A DNA stretch of 32,779 bases from Desulfobulbaceae bacterium (GTDB lineage Bacteria; Desulfobacterota; Desulfobulbia; Desulfobulbales; Desulfobulbaceae), in the NCBI GenBank assembly GCA_015493715.1, contig WGCP01000161.1:1-32779 (forward strand). Reading direction: 5' to 3'. Every line of letters begins with the position of its first letter. Within the stretch, counting starts at the first letter, position 1. The notes below the pieces were generated by a model, which did no database searches, had not been told where the DNA came from, and saw nothing but the letters and a program-made list of their open reading frames with translations. Below are positions 16,082 to 23,591 of this stretch, piece by piece. The position numbers and the translations under genes were made by a program.

Positions 16082-16128
16082 AAAAAAAATACCCGGCATG
16101 ATCATGCTCCTGGGTAATTTTTACCCAG
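16082..16128 (-). other. Overlapping alternative hairpins with a T8 tail (attenuator-like)
   Basis: On the minus strand, CTGGGTAA (16128-16121) can pair with TTACCCAG (16117-16110) as a perfect 8-bp stem. The same TTACCCAGG strand can instead pair with CCGGGTA (16096-16090), enclosing the palindrome GCATGATCATGC and followed by eight T (16089-16082), which makes a terminator. The two structures exclude each other, as in antiterminator/terminator pairs. The rest of 15690-16274 is AT-rich; apart from this, the terminator and the promoter I see nothing certain in it. Confidence 0.45.
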
Positions 16129-16274
16129 AACATTCACAAATCAACAGTGGGGGTATTTTCTTGCTTTAGCCGAAATCTTATGTCAACATTATCCTTCATA
16201 TATTACCCGTCTCCGCACCAATGGATTTTCACCGGAAGCATGGGAACAACAACTGTTTTTCAAGGAGATACGCC

Positions 16275-16457
16275 ATGGATGACAAGATGGCCCAGAAATT
16301 GATCAAAGTGGTCCAACATCCCGAAGATTCCCCGTACAGTGAGGCCGTTGAGCTAACCAGAACCTATGCCGGGTCGGCAGGTGCCCAGGCATCGGCCATT
16401 CCGGTGGTCTTTGAAAAAATGTTTGAACTGTTCATCACCGGCAGAGGACAGGGCTGA
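16275..16457 (+). CDS. Small hypothetical protein (60 residues)
   Basis: 60 residues, not recognised. It starts at ATG 16275 with AAGGAG ten bases upstream. The sequence is soluble, mildly acidic at the N-terminus and has no cysteine; a run of small residues ('TYAGSAGAQASAIP') in the middle separates two amphipathic helices, the last being 'VVFEKMFELFITGRG'. It has no signal peptide or membrane segment. It is followed after a single base by the four-cysteine gene, so the two are surely co-transcribed and likely work together. Good initiation signals and the tight spacing argue that it is real. Confidence 0.72.
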   Translation: MDDKMAQKLIKVVQHPEDSPYSEAVELTRTYAGSAGAQASAIPVVFEKMFELFITGRGQG

Positions 16458-16458
16458 T

Positions 16459-16734
16459 ATGAAACGTTCCTCCTCACCTCCGGACAATGACCTGCTCATC
16501 AGGTGCCCGCGCCTTGGCCATGAAATCTATTTTGCCTATTGCCGACAGGAGAACATGGGGTTGCCCTGTTTCAAAATTCTTGACTGCTGGTTTGCCTATT
16601 TCAATGTTGAAGACTATCTTCGTCGGGAAATGTCGGAGCAGGAATGGAAGGATGTTTTTGAGAATCCCGGTCAACCAAAAATTATCTCTCTGCTGGAGAG
16701 TATTCAGGCAGCCAAAAAACAACAGGGCGGTTGA
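16459..16734 (+). CDS. Small conserved-type protein with four cysteines (91 residues)
   Basis: 91 residues. The core is 'RCPRLGHEIYFAYCRQENMGLPC' (about residues 16-38), followed by 'LDCWF', so cysteines are spaced C-x13-C-x8-C-x6-C with a histidine in the first interval, a possible metal or iron-sulfur site. I recall similar 'CPRLG..YCR.E..GLPC....DCW' proteins in sulfate-reducing bacteria, of unknown function; this is from memory and not searched. The C-terminal part is helical ('MSEQEWKDVFENP'). The start lies one base after the stop of the 60-residue gene. The stop is 4 bases from the stop of glk on the other strand, with no terminator between them. Confidence 0.78.
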   Translation: MKRSSSPPDNDLLIRCPRLGHEIYFAYCRQENMGLPCFKILDCWFAYFNVEDYLRREMSEQEWKDVFENPGQPKIISLLESIQAAKKQQGG

Positions 16735-16738
16735 ACCT

Positions 16739-17746
16739 TTATTGCGCGCTCCGCTCTATACCATAGGCTGCCGCACCAAGCAGTGCGGTCTTTGCATTGA
16801 GGATGATAGATACCGGGATTTCGGCAAGCATCTCCCGATATACACCACGGACGAAAAGATCCATAAAACGATCCGCTGTAAAAACCGGCAGCATACGCGG
16901 ACAGAGGCCGCCTCCGATATAAATGCCACCCGTGGTTAGAACCTTGAGTGCGACGTTTGCCGCCTCAGCCGCCAGTATATCGAAAAAAACTGAGAGCGTG
17001 CGTACACAGATATGGCCCTTATTTTCGGCCTTCAAAGCCGCCAGCGCCGTCTGTACGATAAGCGGTGTCTGCTCACCCCGTGCGGCCTGACTAACGGCAA
17101 AATCTTCTGAAACCTGAGAAGAAGCCACCAGAAAAGCATAGATATTGGGCAGGCCGATCCCGGAGCAGACCTTTTCAACGGAAATATGGCGTTCCCGCTT
17201 CCAGAGAAAATCCAGTAATTCAAGCTGCTGCCGGTTGCGGGGCGCAAAATCCGCATGCCCACCCTCCGAGGCAACGGAAAGGCGACGATTGTTTTCCTGC
17301 AGGAGAAAGGCCTCTCCCAACCCTGTTCCGGGCGCAATGACGCCAATATTGCCCACTGGATCTTTTTTGCCCGCATTAACGGGGAAAAGCTCATCTTCCC
17401 CGAGCAGAGGGGCACCCATGGCCGTGGCCACCAGATCATTGATGAGAAAGATTTTTTCTATTGTAAAGCGGTAGGCAAGCTCGCGGCCGTCAATGAGCCA
17501 ATCCAGATTCGTCATCCGCACCCGATTATTGCGAATCGGACCGGCCACCCCGAAGCAGGCAAGGGTCGGTTTTTCCCGGCCTTCGGCAAGAAAAGAGGCG
17601 ACAATATCTGTAATACCGCAAGATTCCCTGTTTTTATACTTCCGTTCCCGCAACGCTCCACCGGGAAAGGAAGCACGTTCAAACAGGGCCAGATTGGTTT
17701 TTGTCGCCCCTATGTCACCGGCAAGAATCAGGTCATCATCCGTCAT
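16739..17746 (-). CDS. glk: Glucokinase (Glk family)
   Basis: 335 residues. It phosphorylates glucose to glucose-6-phosphate with ATP. The actin-like ATPase fold shows 'LAGDIGATKTNLALF' (phosphate-1) at the N-terminus, 'VIAPGTGLGEAFLL' (phosphate-2) near residue 140, 'ASEGGHADFAPRN' with the sugar-contacting Glu/His about 20 residues later, 'EKVCSGIGLPNIY', and the adenosine block 'GGIYIGGGLCPRML' near the C-terminus. This is the Glk rather than ROK pattern. ATG 17746 overlaps the end of the GH15 gene by 11 bases and uses GAGGAG inside that gene. Its partner upstream frees glucose from alpha-glucans, so the pair forms a glucan-to-G6P route. Confidence 0.94.
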   Translation of the reverse strand: MTDDDLILAGDIGATKTNLALFERASFPGGALRERKYKNRESCGITDIVASFLAEGREKPTLACFGVAGPIRNNRVRMTNLDWLIDGRELAYRFTIEKIFLINDLVATAMGAPLLGEDELFPVNAGKKDPVGNIGVIAPGTGLGEAFLLQENNRRLSVASEGGHADFAPRNRQQLELLDFLWKRERHISVEKVCSGIGLPNIYAFLVASSQVSEDFAVSQAARGEQTPLIVQTALAALKAENKGHICVRTLSVFFDILAAEAANVALKVLTTGGIYIGGGLCPRMLPVFTADRFMDLFVRGVYREMLAEIPVSIILNAKTALLGAAAYGIERSAQ

Positions 17747-19727
17747 GGGCGGCCAGCTCCTCGTACTTACGGTTATATTGCTCAACCGCGCTCACATAGG
17801 TGGCATGGCTCCAGGTCAGGGGACTGACCGACAAGGGTTCATTGGTCCGGGGATGCACCTGCTCCGCCATTATGCCGGATTTCAACGTATGATCTGCCGC
17901 CCATTCAATACACTCCAGGGCCGGTTGCAGCTCCTGTACCTGTGTCGCCCGGGCAATGAACCACTGTCCAAGCCAAAGCGTACAGATAAACCAGGGGTTC
18001 CCCGGAATCCTCTTAATATCATCACTGACCTGATGGTATGAATCGTTTTCATAACGTGCCATGCCACCGACTTCACTTTTCACCTCAAGCCTCTCCCGCA
18101 TAGCCTCCATTGTCCTGACGATGCGGGAATCATCGGCCTTGAACATGCCGAATGCCCACAGGCCAATCAATGAAGCATCCATGACCATGTCCATACCACC
18201 GGAAATAGTTTTTTCTCCCATCGGCAGCGAACGGACATATCTCTGTTCCTCCTGATGATACAAATATTTCCGGACCCCGTCCCGCATACCCTGGGCGACC
18301 CGCCGGTAACGGACGGAGAGATCATTTTCACCAAAGGCCTCGGCAAAACCGGCTGCCGCCTGCAGTCCTGCCCATACCGCCGCCACGGTCCAGGCATGGA
18401 CGCCATAGCGTTCCTCCCAGAGGTCCCAGGAGGGCAAGGGCAAGCCTGTTTCCGGATCAACATAGGAACACATCCATTCGGCAGAGCGGATAACCAGACC
18501 ACGGTAATGATGTTTGACGAATTCCACATCCTTAAATCGTCTGTAATGACGCCATAGGGACCATAAAACGAGGGCGGTTTCATCTTCCTGGATAGGAAGT
18601 TGCGCCTTACCGTTGCTGTACCATGCATGCCAGGAGGAGGCCAGGGAACCGTCGGGCGTGTATTTGTGCAATAAAAAGCCCTCATCAGTAATGACCCGGT
18701 GACAAAAATCAAAAAATTTGCGGCTTAATTCAGAGTATCCGGCATTAATCATGGTAGCGGCCACCAGGGCACCGTCCCTGGGCCACATGTACGAATAGGT
18801 ATCACGATTGAATAGTGCAACGTCGTGATCATTGGCGGCAAGAATTGCCCCATGATTATCTATCTGGGTGCGCAGAATGAGTAAACTGCGTCGATAAAGC
18901 GTAACGAGGCGGGCGGGCAGCCGGGCAAACGATTTCTCCTCCTTGTTGGCCCAGAGCCTCCAGAAGGCCGTCGTCCGGTCCAGATAGAAAAGAGGGCCCC
19001 TGTAGACAACGGCTTTATATATCCTGGTCACCGCCCGGAAATCAACACCGGCAATAAGAATTTGTCGGCAGGAGACCCGACCGACCGCCGGAACCTCTAG
19101 ATGGAGGGCGACCACGGAGTCAATGCGTCCCTGGGCCACAGCATTGCCGGAGAGAAGACCATCCTCGGCATCCCGCCACGCCCCTTCCAGACCATTGAAT
19201 CCTTTGATACCGATGGCCCATTGATCAAATCCGGGCTGCGCACTTCCGTCCCTGTCGCGGAAGAGAGCGATCATGAACCAGCGTTTGCCCTTGTAATGAA
19301 AGAGTGCGCCGGTAGACGGCTCGTAATAGGCGGAATCACCGACGGTGGTTCCCGAAAGGGACAAATCATGGCAGAAAAAAAGACGAATTTCGCGCGTCCG
19401 ACCGCCGATATTTTCCACGGTTACCTGCCGGATGAGCAGGTTCTCATGGAAATCAACGCCATCACGAAAATGAAGACGAACCCCTAAGCTTTCGTTTTCC
19501 AGGATGGAAGCTGTTACCAGGGAATCATGTTCATACCGGAGCGACCGCTGCCAGGAGTCATCGTCCAGCCAGCTAAAGCTGTTATCGATCCAGATACCGA
19601 TTCGGCATACCCGGCCATTGGTATGATTTTCCTGACCGACATGCGGCCAGAAAATATCACGAATCTGTCCCGTGTGATCAACATTGACCAACAATGATCC
19701 ATTGCCCATAGGCAGATCTCTTGGCAT
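17736..19727 (-). CDS. Glycoside hydrolase family 15 protein (glucoamylase-like)
   Basis: 663 residues in two parts: an N-terminal beta-sandwich (about 1-270, starting 'RDLPMGNGSLLVNVD') and the C-terminal (alpha/alpha)6 barrel. GH15 landmarks are 'DTYSYMWPRDGALVAATMINAGY' near residue 330, 'SWDLWEERYGVHAWTVAAVWAGL' near 450 with the likely catalytic acid Glu in WEERYG, and 'ARYENDSYHQV' further on. It probably releases glucose from the non-reducing ends of glycogen or maltodextrin. With ATG 19727 (AGGGAGC upstream) there is no signal peptide, so it is cytoplasmic. The frame is open 31 codons further up, but those codons overlap the promoter. It overlaps glk. Trehalose-type substrates are possible in GH15 but less likely here. 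Confidence 0.9.
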   Translation of the reverse strand: MPRDLPMGNGSLLVNVDHTGQIRDIFWPHVGQENHTNGRVCRIGIWIDNSFSWLDDDSWQRSLRYEHDSLVTASILENESLGVRLHFRDGVDFHENLLIRQVTVENIGGRTREIRLFFCHDLSLSGTTVGDSAYYEPSTGALFHYKGKRWFMIALFRDRDGSAQPGFDQWAIGIKGFNGLEGAWRDAEDGLLSGNAVAQGRIDSVVALHLEVPAVGRVSCRQILIAGVDFRAVTRIYKAVVYRGPLFYLDRTTAFWRLWANKEEKSFARLPARLVTLYRRSLLILRTQIDNHGAILAANDHDVALFNRDTYSYMWPRDGALVAATMINAGYSELSRKFFDFCHRVITDEGFLLHKYTPDGSLASSWHAWYSNGKAQLPIQEDETALVLWSLWRHYRRFKDVEFVKHHYRGLVIRSAEWMCSYVDPETGLPLPSWDLWEERYGVHAWTVAAVWAGLQAAAGFAEAFGENDLSVRYRRVAQGMRDGVRKYLYHQEEQRYVRSLPMGEKTISGGMDMVMDASLIGLWAFGMFKADDSRIVRTMEAMRERLEVKSEVGGMARYENDSYHQVSDDIKRIPGNPWFICTLWLGQWFIARATQVQELQPALECIEWAADHTLKSGIMAEQVHPRTNEPLSVSPLTWSHATYVSAVEQYNRKYEELAAHDG

Positions 19728-19778
19728 GGCACAGCTCCCTTGAGGGTGGTCCATGTAATGAAAATCATGGTTTTTCGC

Positions 19779-19807
19779 ACTATAACAGCACGCAAGGAGG
19801 ATGACAA
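19779..19807 (-). promoter_or_regulatory. Candidate sigma70 promoter for the GH15-glk operon
   Basis: On the minus strand TTGTCA (19807-19802) and TATAGT (19784-19779) match the consensus at 5 of 6 positions each with a 17-base spacer. Transcription would begin near 19772, giving a leader of about 45 bases. The other half of the divergent gap, up to 19998, shows no clear plus-strand promoter. Confidence 0.6.
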
Positions 19808-19998
19808 AGCAAAACAGCACATCCCGGCTGGAGGACGCGAACAGGCCATGAACCGGTCTCGACTTACGGCCGAAGACAACCTGCTTCTATTTCTCAACCT
19901 GGATGCTTGCCATTCCCGCATCCCGTTATTACCCTGATCCTGCCCGGGGCTGTTAACCCGATAGAGTTCCCGTTTAGCGCAATCAACAAGGAGACCCA

Positions 19999-22020
19999 AT
20001 GAATACCCTGCAGGATGTGATGACCGCATCGGTTATTACCATTACTCCAGACGCACCGGTGAGTAAGGCCCTGGAGATTATGGAACAAAAAAAAATAAGT
20101 TCCCTGGTGGTTGAAAAGGACAACAAGCCATTGGGAATTTTCACCGAACGTGCCCTTATCCAGCTCCGGGTTCATGGAGATATCGATTATGCCAGGCCCA
20201 TCCACCGGGTCATGAGCAGCCCGCCATTCACCGCCCCTGTTGATATGGACTACCGGGAGGCCTATCAACTGCTGCTTAACCATCGTATCCGCCATCTGGT
20301 GGTCACCGATACGCAGGGACATCTTGTCGGTATTGTTACCGGCACTGATTTTCTCACCCATCTCGGACTTGAATATTTCATGGAATTTAAACGCGTCGGC
20401 CAGGTCATGATGCGCGATGTTCTAAGCCTTGCTCCCTCGGCAACCGCTTTTAATGCCATGAAACTGATGTATGACCGCCGGGTCAGCTCATTGGTGATAG
20501 AACAAAACGGTTGTCCGGAAGGAATTGTGACCGAGAGGGATCTGTTACGCCTGATACGGGCCAAAATGCAGTTGCAGCAGGTACGATTACAGCAGGTAAT
20601 GAGTCAACCGGTGCAGACTATCTTTTCTGATGTCTCCAGTCACAAGGCGGCAAAAGTACTCCAGGAAAAAGGGCTACGCCGCTTGGTCGTTATCAACAGC
20701 AGCGGCCAATGTGTCGGTATTATCACGGAAACCGATTTGATCAAAGGTTTACGGACCAGCTACACCGACCACCTGAAAGAGGTCATCAATCATCAGGCCA
20801 GACAACTGCAAAGAGTTCGAAAACAGATGGAAGAGGCTGAAATACTCGACTCCATGCTGCAATCAGCCGGGGAAATCGCTATTGCCATCATGGATCTGGA
20901 TTTTCATATTCTCCTGCATAATCAAGAGGCTGTACGATTTTATGGCGCCGATGTCGATGATCTCACCGGGCAAGACAGTACCGTATTCCTCCGTAATGGT
21001 GGTATGCTCGCTCCATTTAACCAGGCCCTTGCCACCGCCAGGAAAAACGGTAAATGTGAATTTGTTCTCCGGCAAAAACGCAACAATGCAGTCCATTATC
21101 TCGCAACCACACTCTTCAGCATCCATGACCGCCGGAAAAACGATACCGGTTTTGGCTTGATCGCACTTGATATCACCAGCCAAAAACAGCACGAACTTTC
21201 TCTGCAGGCTGAGCGGGATTTTTCACGAAAAATTATTAACGCTGCGCCCTCCATTATCTGCAGTATTTCGCAGGAAGGGGCAATCCGGTTTATCAATCCA
21301 GCCGGAGAACGACTAACGGGCTACTCCACGGAAGAGTTACTCAATAAAAACTGGCAGGATTACTTTCAGGCCGGAGAAACAGCCCCTGACCGAGACCTGT
21401 TACAAAAATTCCAGAAAAATGATGTTCGTGGGCTTGAGGTTGAACTTAAAACCAAGGACGGGACCCTACGTGACATCTCCTGGAGTTCGGTCACCCGCTT
21501 CGGCGACAAAAAATCTTCTTGTGAAACCCTTATCCTCGGCAACGATATCACCGAAATTAAAAAGGCCTTTCAGGAGATTGAAAAGAAGAAGCAGGAGATC
21601 GAAGAGGCAAACATTGCCTTAAGAGTCATGCTCGACCAGCATACCAAAACCAAAGAAACCATCGAAGAACATATTTCCGTTCGCTTAAAAAGCCTGGTCA
21701 CTCCCTATCTGGATCTTCTTCGTCAGTCCGCAGCCACTGAACAGCAGGCCGAAACCATCAATATCATTACCGCCCATATAGACTCCATTGCCGGATCCTT
21801 CTCCCCCAAAAGCAAGGAGATCCTCCTGGGCCTCTCTCCCCGGGAATCCCTGATTGCAGATCTGGTTAGGCAGGGAAAAACAAGCAAGGATGCCGCTGAT
21901 ATTATAGGCATTTCAGTACGGACGGTGGAAACCTACCGCAATAACCTCAGAAAAAAACTTGGCATCAATAACCAGAAAATTTCTCTGCGCACCTATCTTT
22001 CAACCCATTTCTCCAGGTAA
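19999..22020 (+). CDS. CBS4-PAS2-LuxR transcriptional regulator
   Basis: 673 residues. Four CBS motifs come first, as two Bateman modules: they open at 'VMTASVITITPDAPV' (7), 'VMSSPPFTAPVDM' (about 71), 'VMMRDVLSLAPSAT' (about 136) and 'VMSQPVQTIFSDV' (about 200). Each ends in a 'GI[FV]TE/GT[DR]' type strand. Two PAS domains follow (about 285-400 and 405-515; the second has 'GAIRFINPAGERLTGYS'), then a charged coiled coil ('KKKQEIEEANIALRVML'). A LuxR/FixJ-type helix-turn-helix ends the protein ('LSPRESLIADLVRQGKTSKDAADIIGISVRTVETYR' region, about 610-645). CBS pairs usually bind adenine nucleotides, so it may sense energy state plus a PAS ligand or redox cue. There are no membrane segments. 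AAGGAG precedes the ATG. Target genes are unknown; the next genes are PPK2. Confidence 0.9.
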   Translation: MNTLQDVMTASVITITPDAPVSKALEIMEQKKISSLVVEKDNKPLGIFTERALIQLRVHGDIDYARPIHRVMSSPPFTAPVDMDYREAYQLLLNHRIRHLVVTDTQGHLVGIVTGTDFLTHLGLEYFMEFKRVGQVMMRDVLSLAPSATAFNAMKLMYDRRVSSLVIEQNGCPEGIVTERDLLRLIRAKMQLQQVRLQQVMSQPVQTIFSDVSSHKAAKVLQEKGLRRLVVINSSGQCVGIITETDLIKGLRTSYTDHLKEVINHQARQLQRVRKQMEEAEILDSMLQSAGEIAIAIMDLDFHILLHNQEAVRFYGADVDDLTGQDSTVFLRNGGMLAPFNQALATARKNGKCEFVLRQKRNNAVHYLATTLFSIHDRRKNDTGFGLIALDITSQKQHELSLQAERDFSRKIINAAPSIICSISQEGAIRFINPAGERLTGYSTEELLNKNWQDYFQAGETAPDRDLLQKFQKNDVRGLEVELKTKDGTLRDISWSSVTRFGDKKSSCETLILGNDITEIKKAFQEIEKKKQEIEEANIALRVMLDQHTKTKETIEEHISVRLKSLVTPYLDLLRQSAATEQQAETINIITAHIDSIAGSFSPKSKEILLGLSPRESLIADLVRQGKTSKDAADIIGISVRTVETYRNNLRKKLGINNQKISLRTYLSTHFSR

Positions 22021-22141
22021 GTGTCCCGGCTCTCCGCCTCTGTTATTCTATCGGCTCTCAAAAACACGATAAACAGATACGTATTTTTTATGTATTTTTC
22101 CCGCATTGACTTCTCCTCCATTTTAAGGGAGATTAGTGCGT

Positions 22142-22195
22142 GGTAACTAAGGTATTTCAGGATAATTCAAACTCCGGCTCCTGGAAGACCGGAGT
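22142..22195. repeat. Degenerate repeat end and hairpin beside copy 2 of the palindromic repeat
   Basis: GGTAACTAAGGTATTTCAGGA (22142-22162, named by position) resembles the end of the repeat starting at 22214 with a small insertion. It is followed by ACTCCGG..CCGGAGT (22171-22177 with 22189-22195), a 7-bp stem. The arrangement, an extra diverged end ahead of the full palindrome, mirrors that at 8969-9013. The gap 22021-22401 otherwise holds only copy 2. Confidence 0.35.
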
Positions 22196-22213
22196 GCACG
22201 ATGACCTCAAATG

Positions 22214-22321
22214 GTAACTGTTCAGGAGCACCCCATCTTCGCTCATTTCGGCCTTTTCGAATAGCACAAGTATGCTTCAAAGACCTAAATAAGCAAATAT
22301 GGACCACTCCTGAGCAGTTAC
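22214..22321. repeat. 108-bp dispersed palindromic repeat, copy 2
   Basis: The ends GTAACTGTTCAGGAG (22214 on) and CTCCTGAGCAGTTAC (to 22321) are inverted repeats with one or two mismatches. Reverse-complementing copy 1 (9013-9146) aligns its right end 'TTCAGGAGCACCCCATCT' with 22221-22238 here, and its left end 'ATATGGAGCACTCCTGA' with 22297-22313. The centres differ in sequence and length (134 against 108 bp). The copies are thus two members of one family in opposite orientations. This copy lies 80 bases before the first PPK2 gene and may form part of its leader. Confidence 0.72.
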
Positions 22322-22401
22322 ATTCCAAAATAGATGTAAGGTTTTTATATCTATCTGAATAGTTGCAAATTATTGAACAATGGGCACCAGGAGAACAAGC
22401 C

Positions 22402-23505
22402 ATGGCAACAAAGAAGCAACAAAACTCCACCCGTGAAAATCCGCAGCAGGAGAAAGAGAAAAAAAAGAAAACCAAGGGAGCTGTCTCTTCTTCAAAAACA
22501 ACGACAACAGCCGTCAAACATTCGGGCAAAAAAGGCAAATCACCGGCCGGGAAACGGTCTGCCGGAAAGAAAAGCTCCAAAAATAAGTCGATCAAAAAAC
22601 GGGTCGACAATCCCGAAACAATTTTTGTCGGCAAAAAGGAGGTCGATCTCAAAAAACTGCTGAAGGAGTACAAACAGTTGGAAAAGGGCGAGCCTCGCCT
22701 CAATAAATATCAAAAGAAAGCGATGCGCCGCTACCACAGGGAAGAGGCGCTGAAGCCGTATCAGGCCGAATTGATCCGAATGCAGAAGTGTCTTGAAAAC
22801 AACAAGCATCGCATGATTATCCTCTTTGAAGGGCGTGACGCCGCCGGTAAAGGTGGTACCATCCGCCGGGTTACCCGGTATATGAACGAAAAACATTACC
22901 GGGTGGTCGCCCTGAGCAAACCGACGGATCATGAAAAAACCCAATGGTTTTTTCAACGCTATGTGGCCCAGTTTCCACGAGGCGGCGAGGTCGTCCTCTT
23001 TGATCGCAGTTGGTATAATCGGGCCGTTGTCGAACAGGTCTTTGGTTTCTGCACGCCGGAAGAATATAAAAATTTCATGCGCGGAGTTATAGGCTTTGAA
23101 AAAGACCTGGTTCGCCAGGGAACAACATTGGTCAAATTATACTTTTCCGTCACCAAGGAAGAACAGGCCAAGCGTTTTAAACGGCGTAAAACAGACCCCT
23201 TAAGACAATGGAAACTCTCGGAAATCGATGTCCAGGCCCAGGACCGCTGGGATGATTTTACCACCCAGAAATATGAAATGCTGAAAAAAACCCATACCAA
23301 CATTGCCCCCTGGACCATCATTCGCTCCAATAACAAACACCTTGCCCGCCTGAACGCAATGAAGGTCATCCTCAATGCCGTCCCCTATAAACGAGGAAAT
23401 CCCGATCTCAACTTTGTCCCTAATTCCAAGGTCGTCATATCCGGTGCCAGGGAAAAAGAACTCATGGATGCCCAGCGTATTAAACTCGGCAGTTTTGTCG
23501 GATAA
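22402..23505 (+). CDS. ppk2: Polyphosphate kinase 2 (PPK2) with a lysine-rich N-terminal tail
   Basis: 367 residues. The C-terminal 260 are a PPK2 kinase domain: Walker A 'FEGRDAAGKGGTI' (about 142-154), Walker B with lid arginine 'VVLFDRSWYNRAVVEQV' (about 202), then 'KLYFSVTKEEQAKRF', 'ALS'-type strand motifs and 'WTIIRSNNK', all characteristic of PPK2. The enzyme transfers phosphate between polyphosphate and nucleotides (NDP to NTP or NMP to NDP). The first 75 residues are extremely basic and low-complexity (repeated KK, SGKKGKS, KRSAGKK, KKSSKNKS), similar in style to histone H1 tails. AGGAG lies nine bases before ATG 22402. It is followed by a paralogue after 86 bases. The subclass (I, II or III) is not settled. 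Confidence 0.93.
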   Translation: MATKKQQNSTRENPQQEKEKKKKTKGAVSSSKTTTTAVKHSGKKGKSPAGKRSAGKKSSKNKSIKKRVDNPETIFVGKKEVDLKKLLKEYKQLEKGEPRLNKYQKKAMRRYHREEALKPYQAELIRMQKCLENNKHRMIILFEGRDAAGKGGTIRRVTRYMNEKHYRVVALSKPTDHEKTQWFFQRYVAQFPRGGEVVLFDRSWYNRAVVEQVFGFCTPEEYKNFMRGVIGFEKDLVRQGTTLVKLYFSVTKEEQAKRFKRRKTDPLRQWKLSEIDVQAQDRWDDFTTQKYEMLKKTHTNIAPWTIIRSNNKHLARLNAMKVILNAVPYKRGNPDLNFVPNSKVVISGAREKELMDAQRIKLGSFVG

Positions 23506-23591
23506 GCGCCTCCGATCCGCACGCAAATGAATGCGCCCCCTTCATCGAGACGGGAAACAGAAAAACAGAAAACTAGGAGAAGGAGTAGCCC

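Noticed and set aside
15899-16117. 72-codon plus-strand frame in the gap upstream of the small genes
   Set aside because: There is no ribosome binding site, the composition is AT-driven (poly-Lys from A runs), and it overlaps the promoter-terminator unit on the other strand.
16151-16166. GG-N10-GC arrangement resembling a sigma54 promoter (TTGCT at the -12 side)
   Set aside because: The -24 part lacks the TGGCAC pattern; only GG and TTGC match, which is expected by chance in a G-run next to a T-run.
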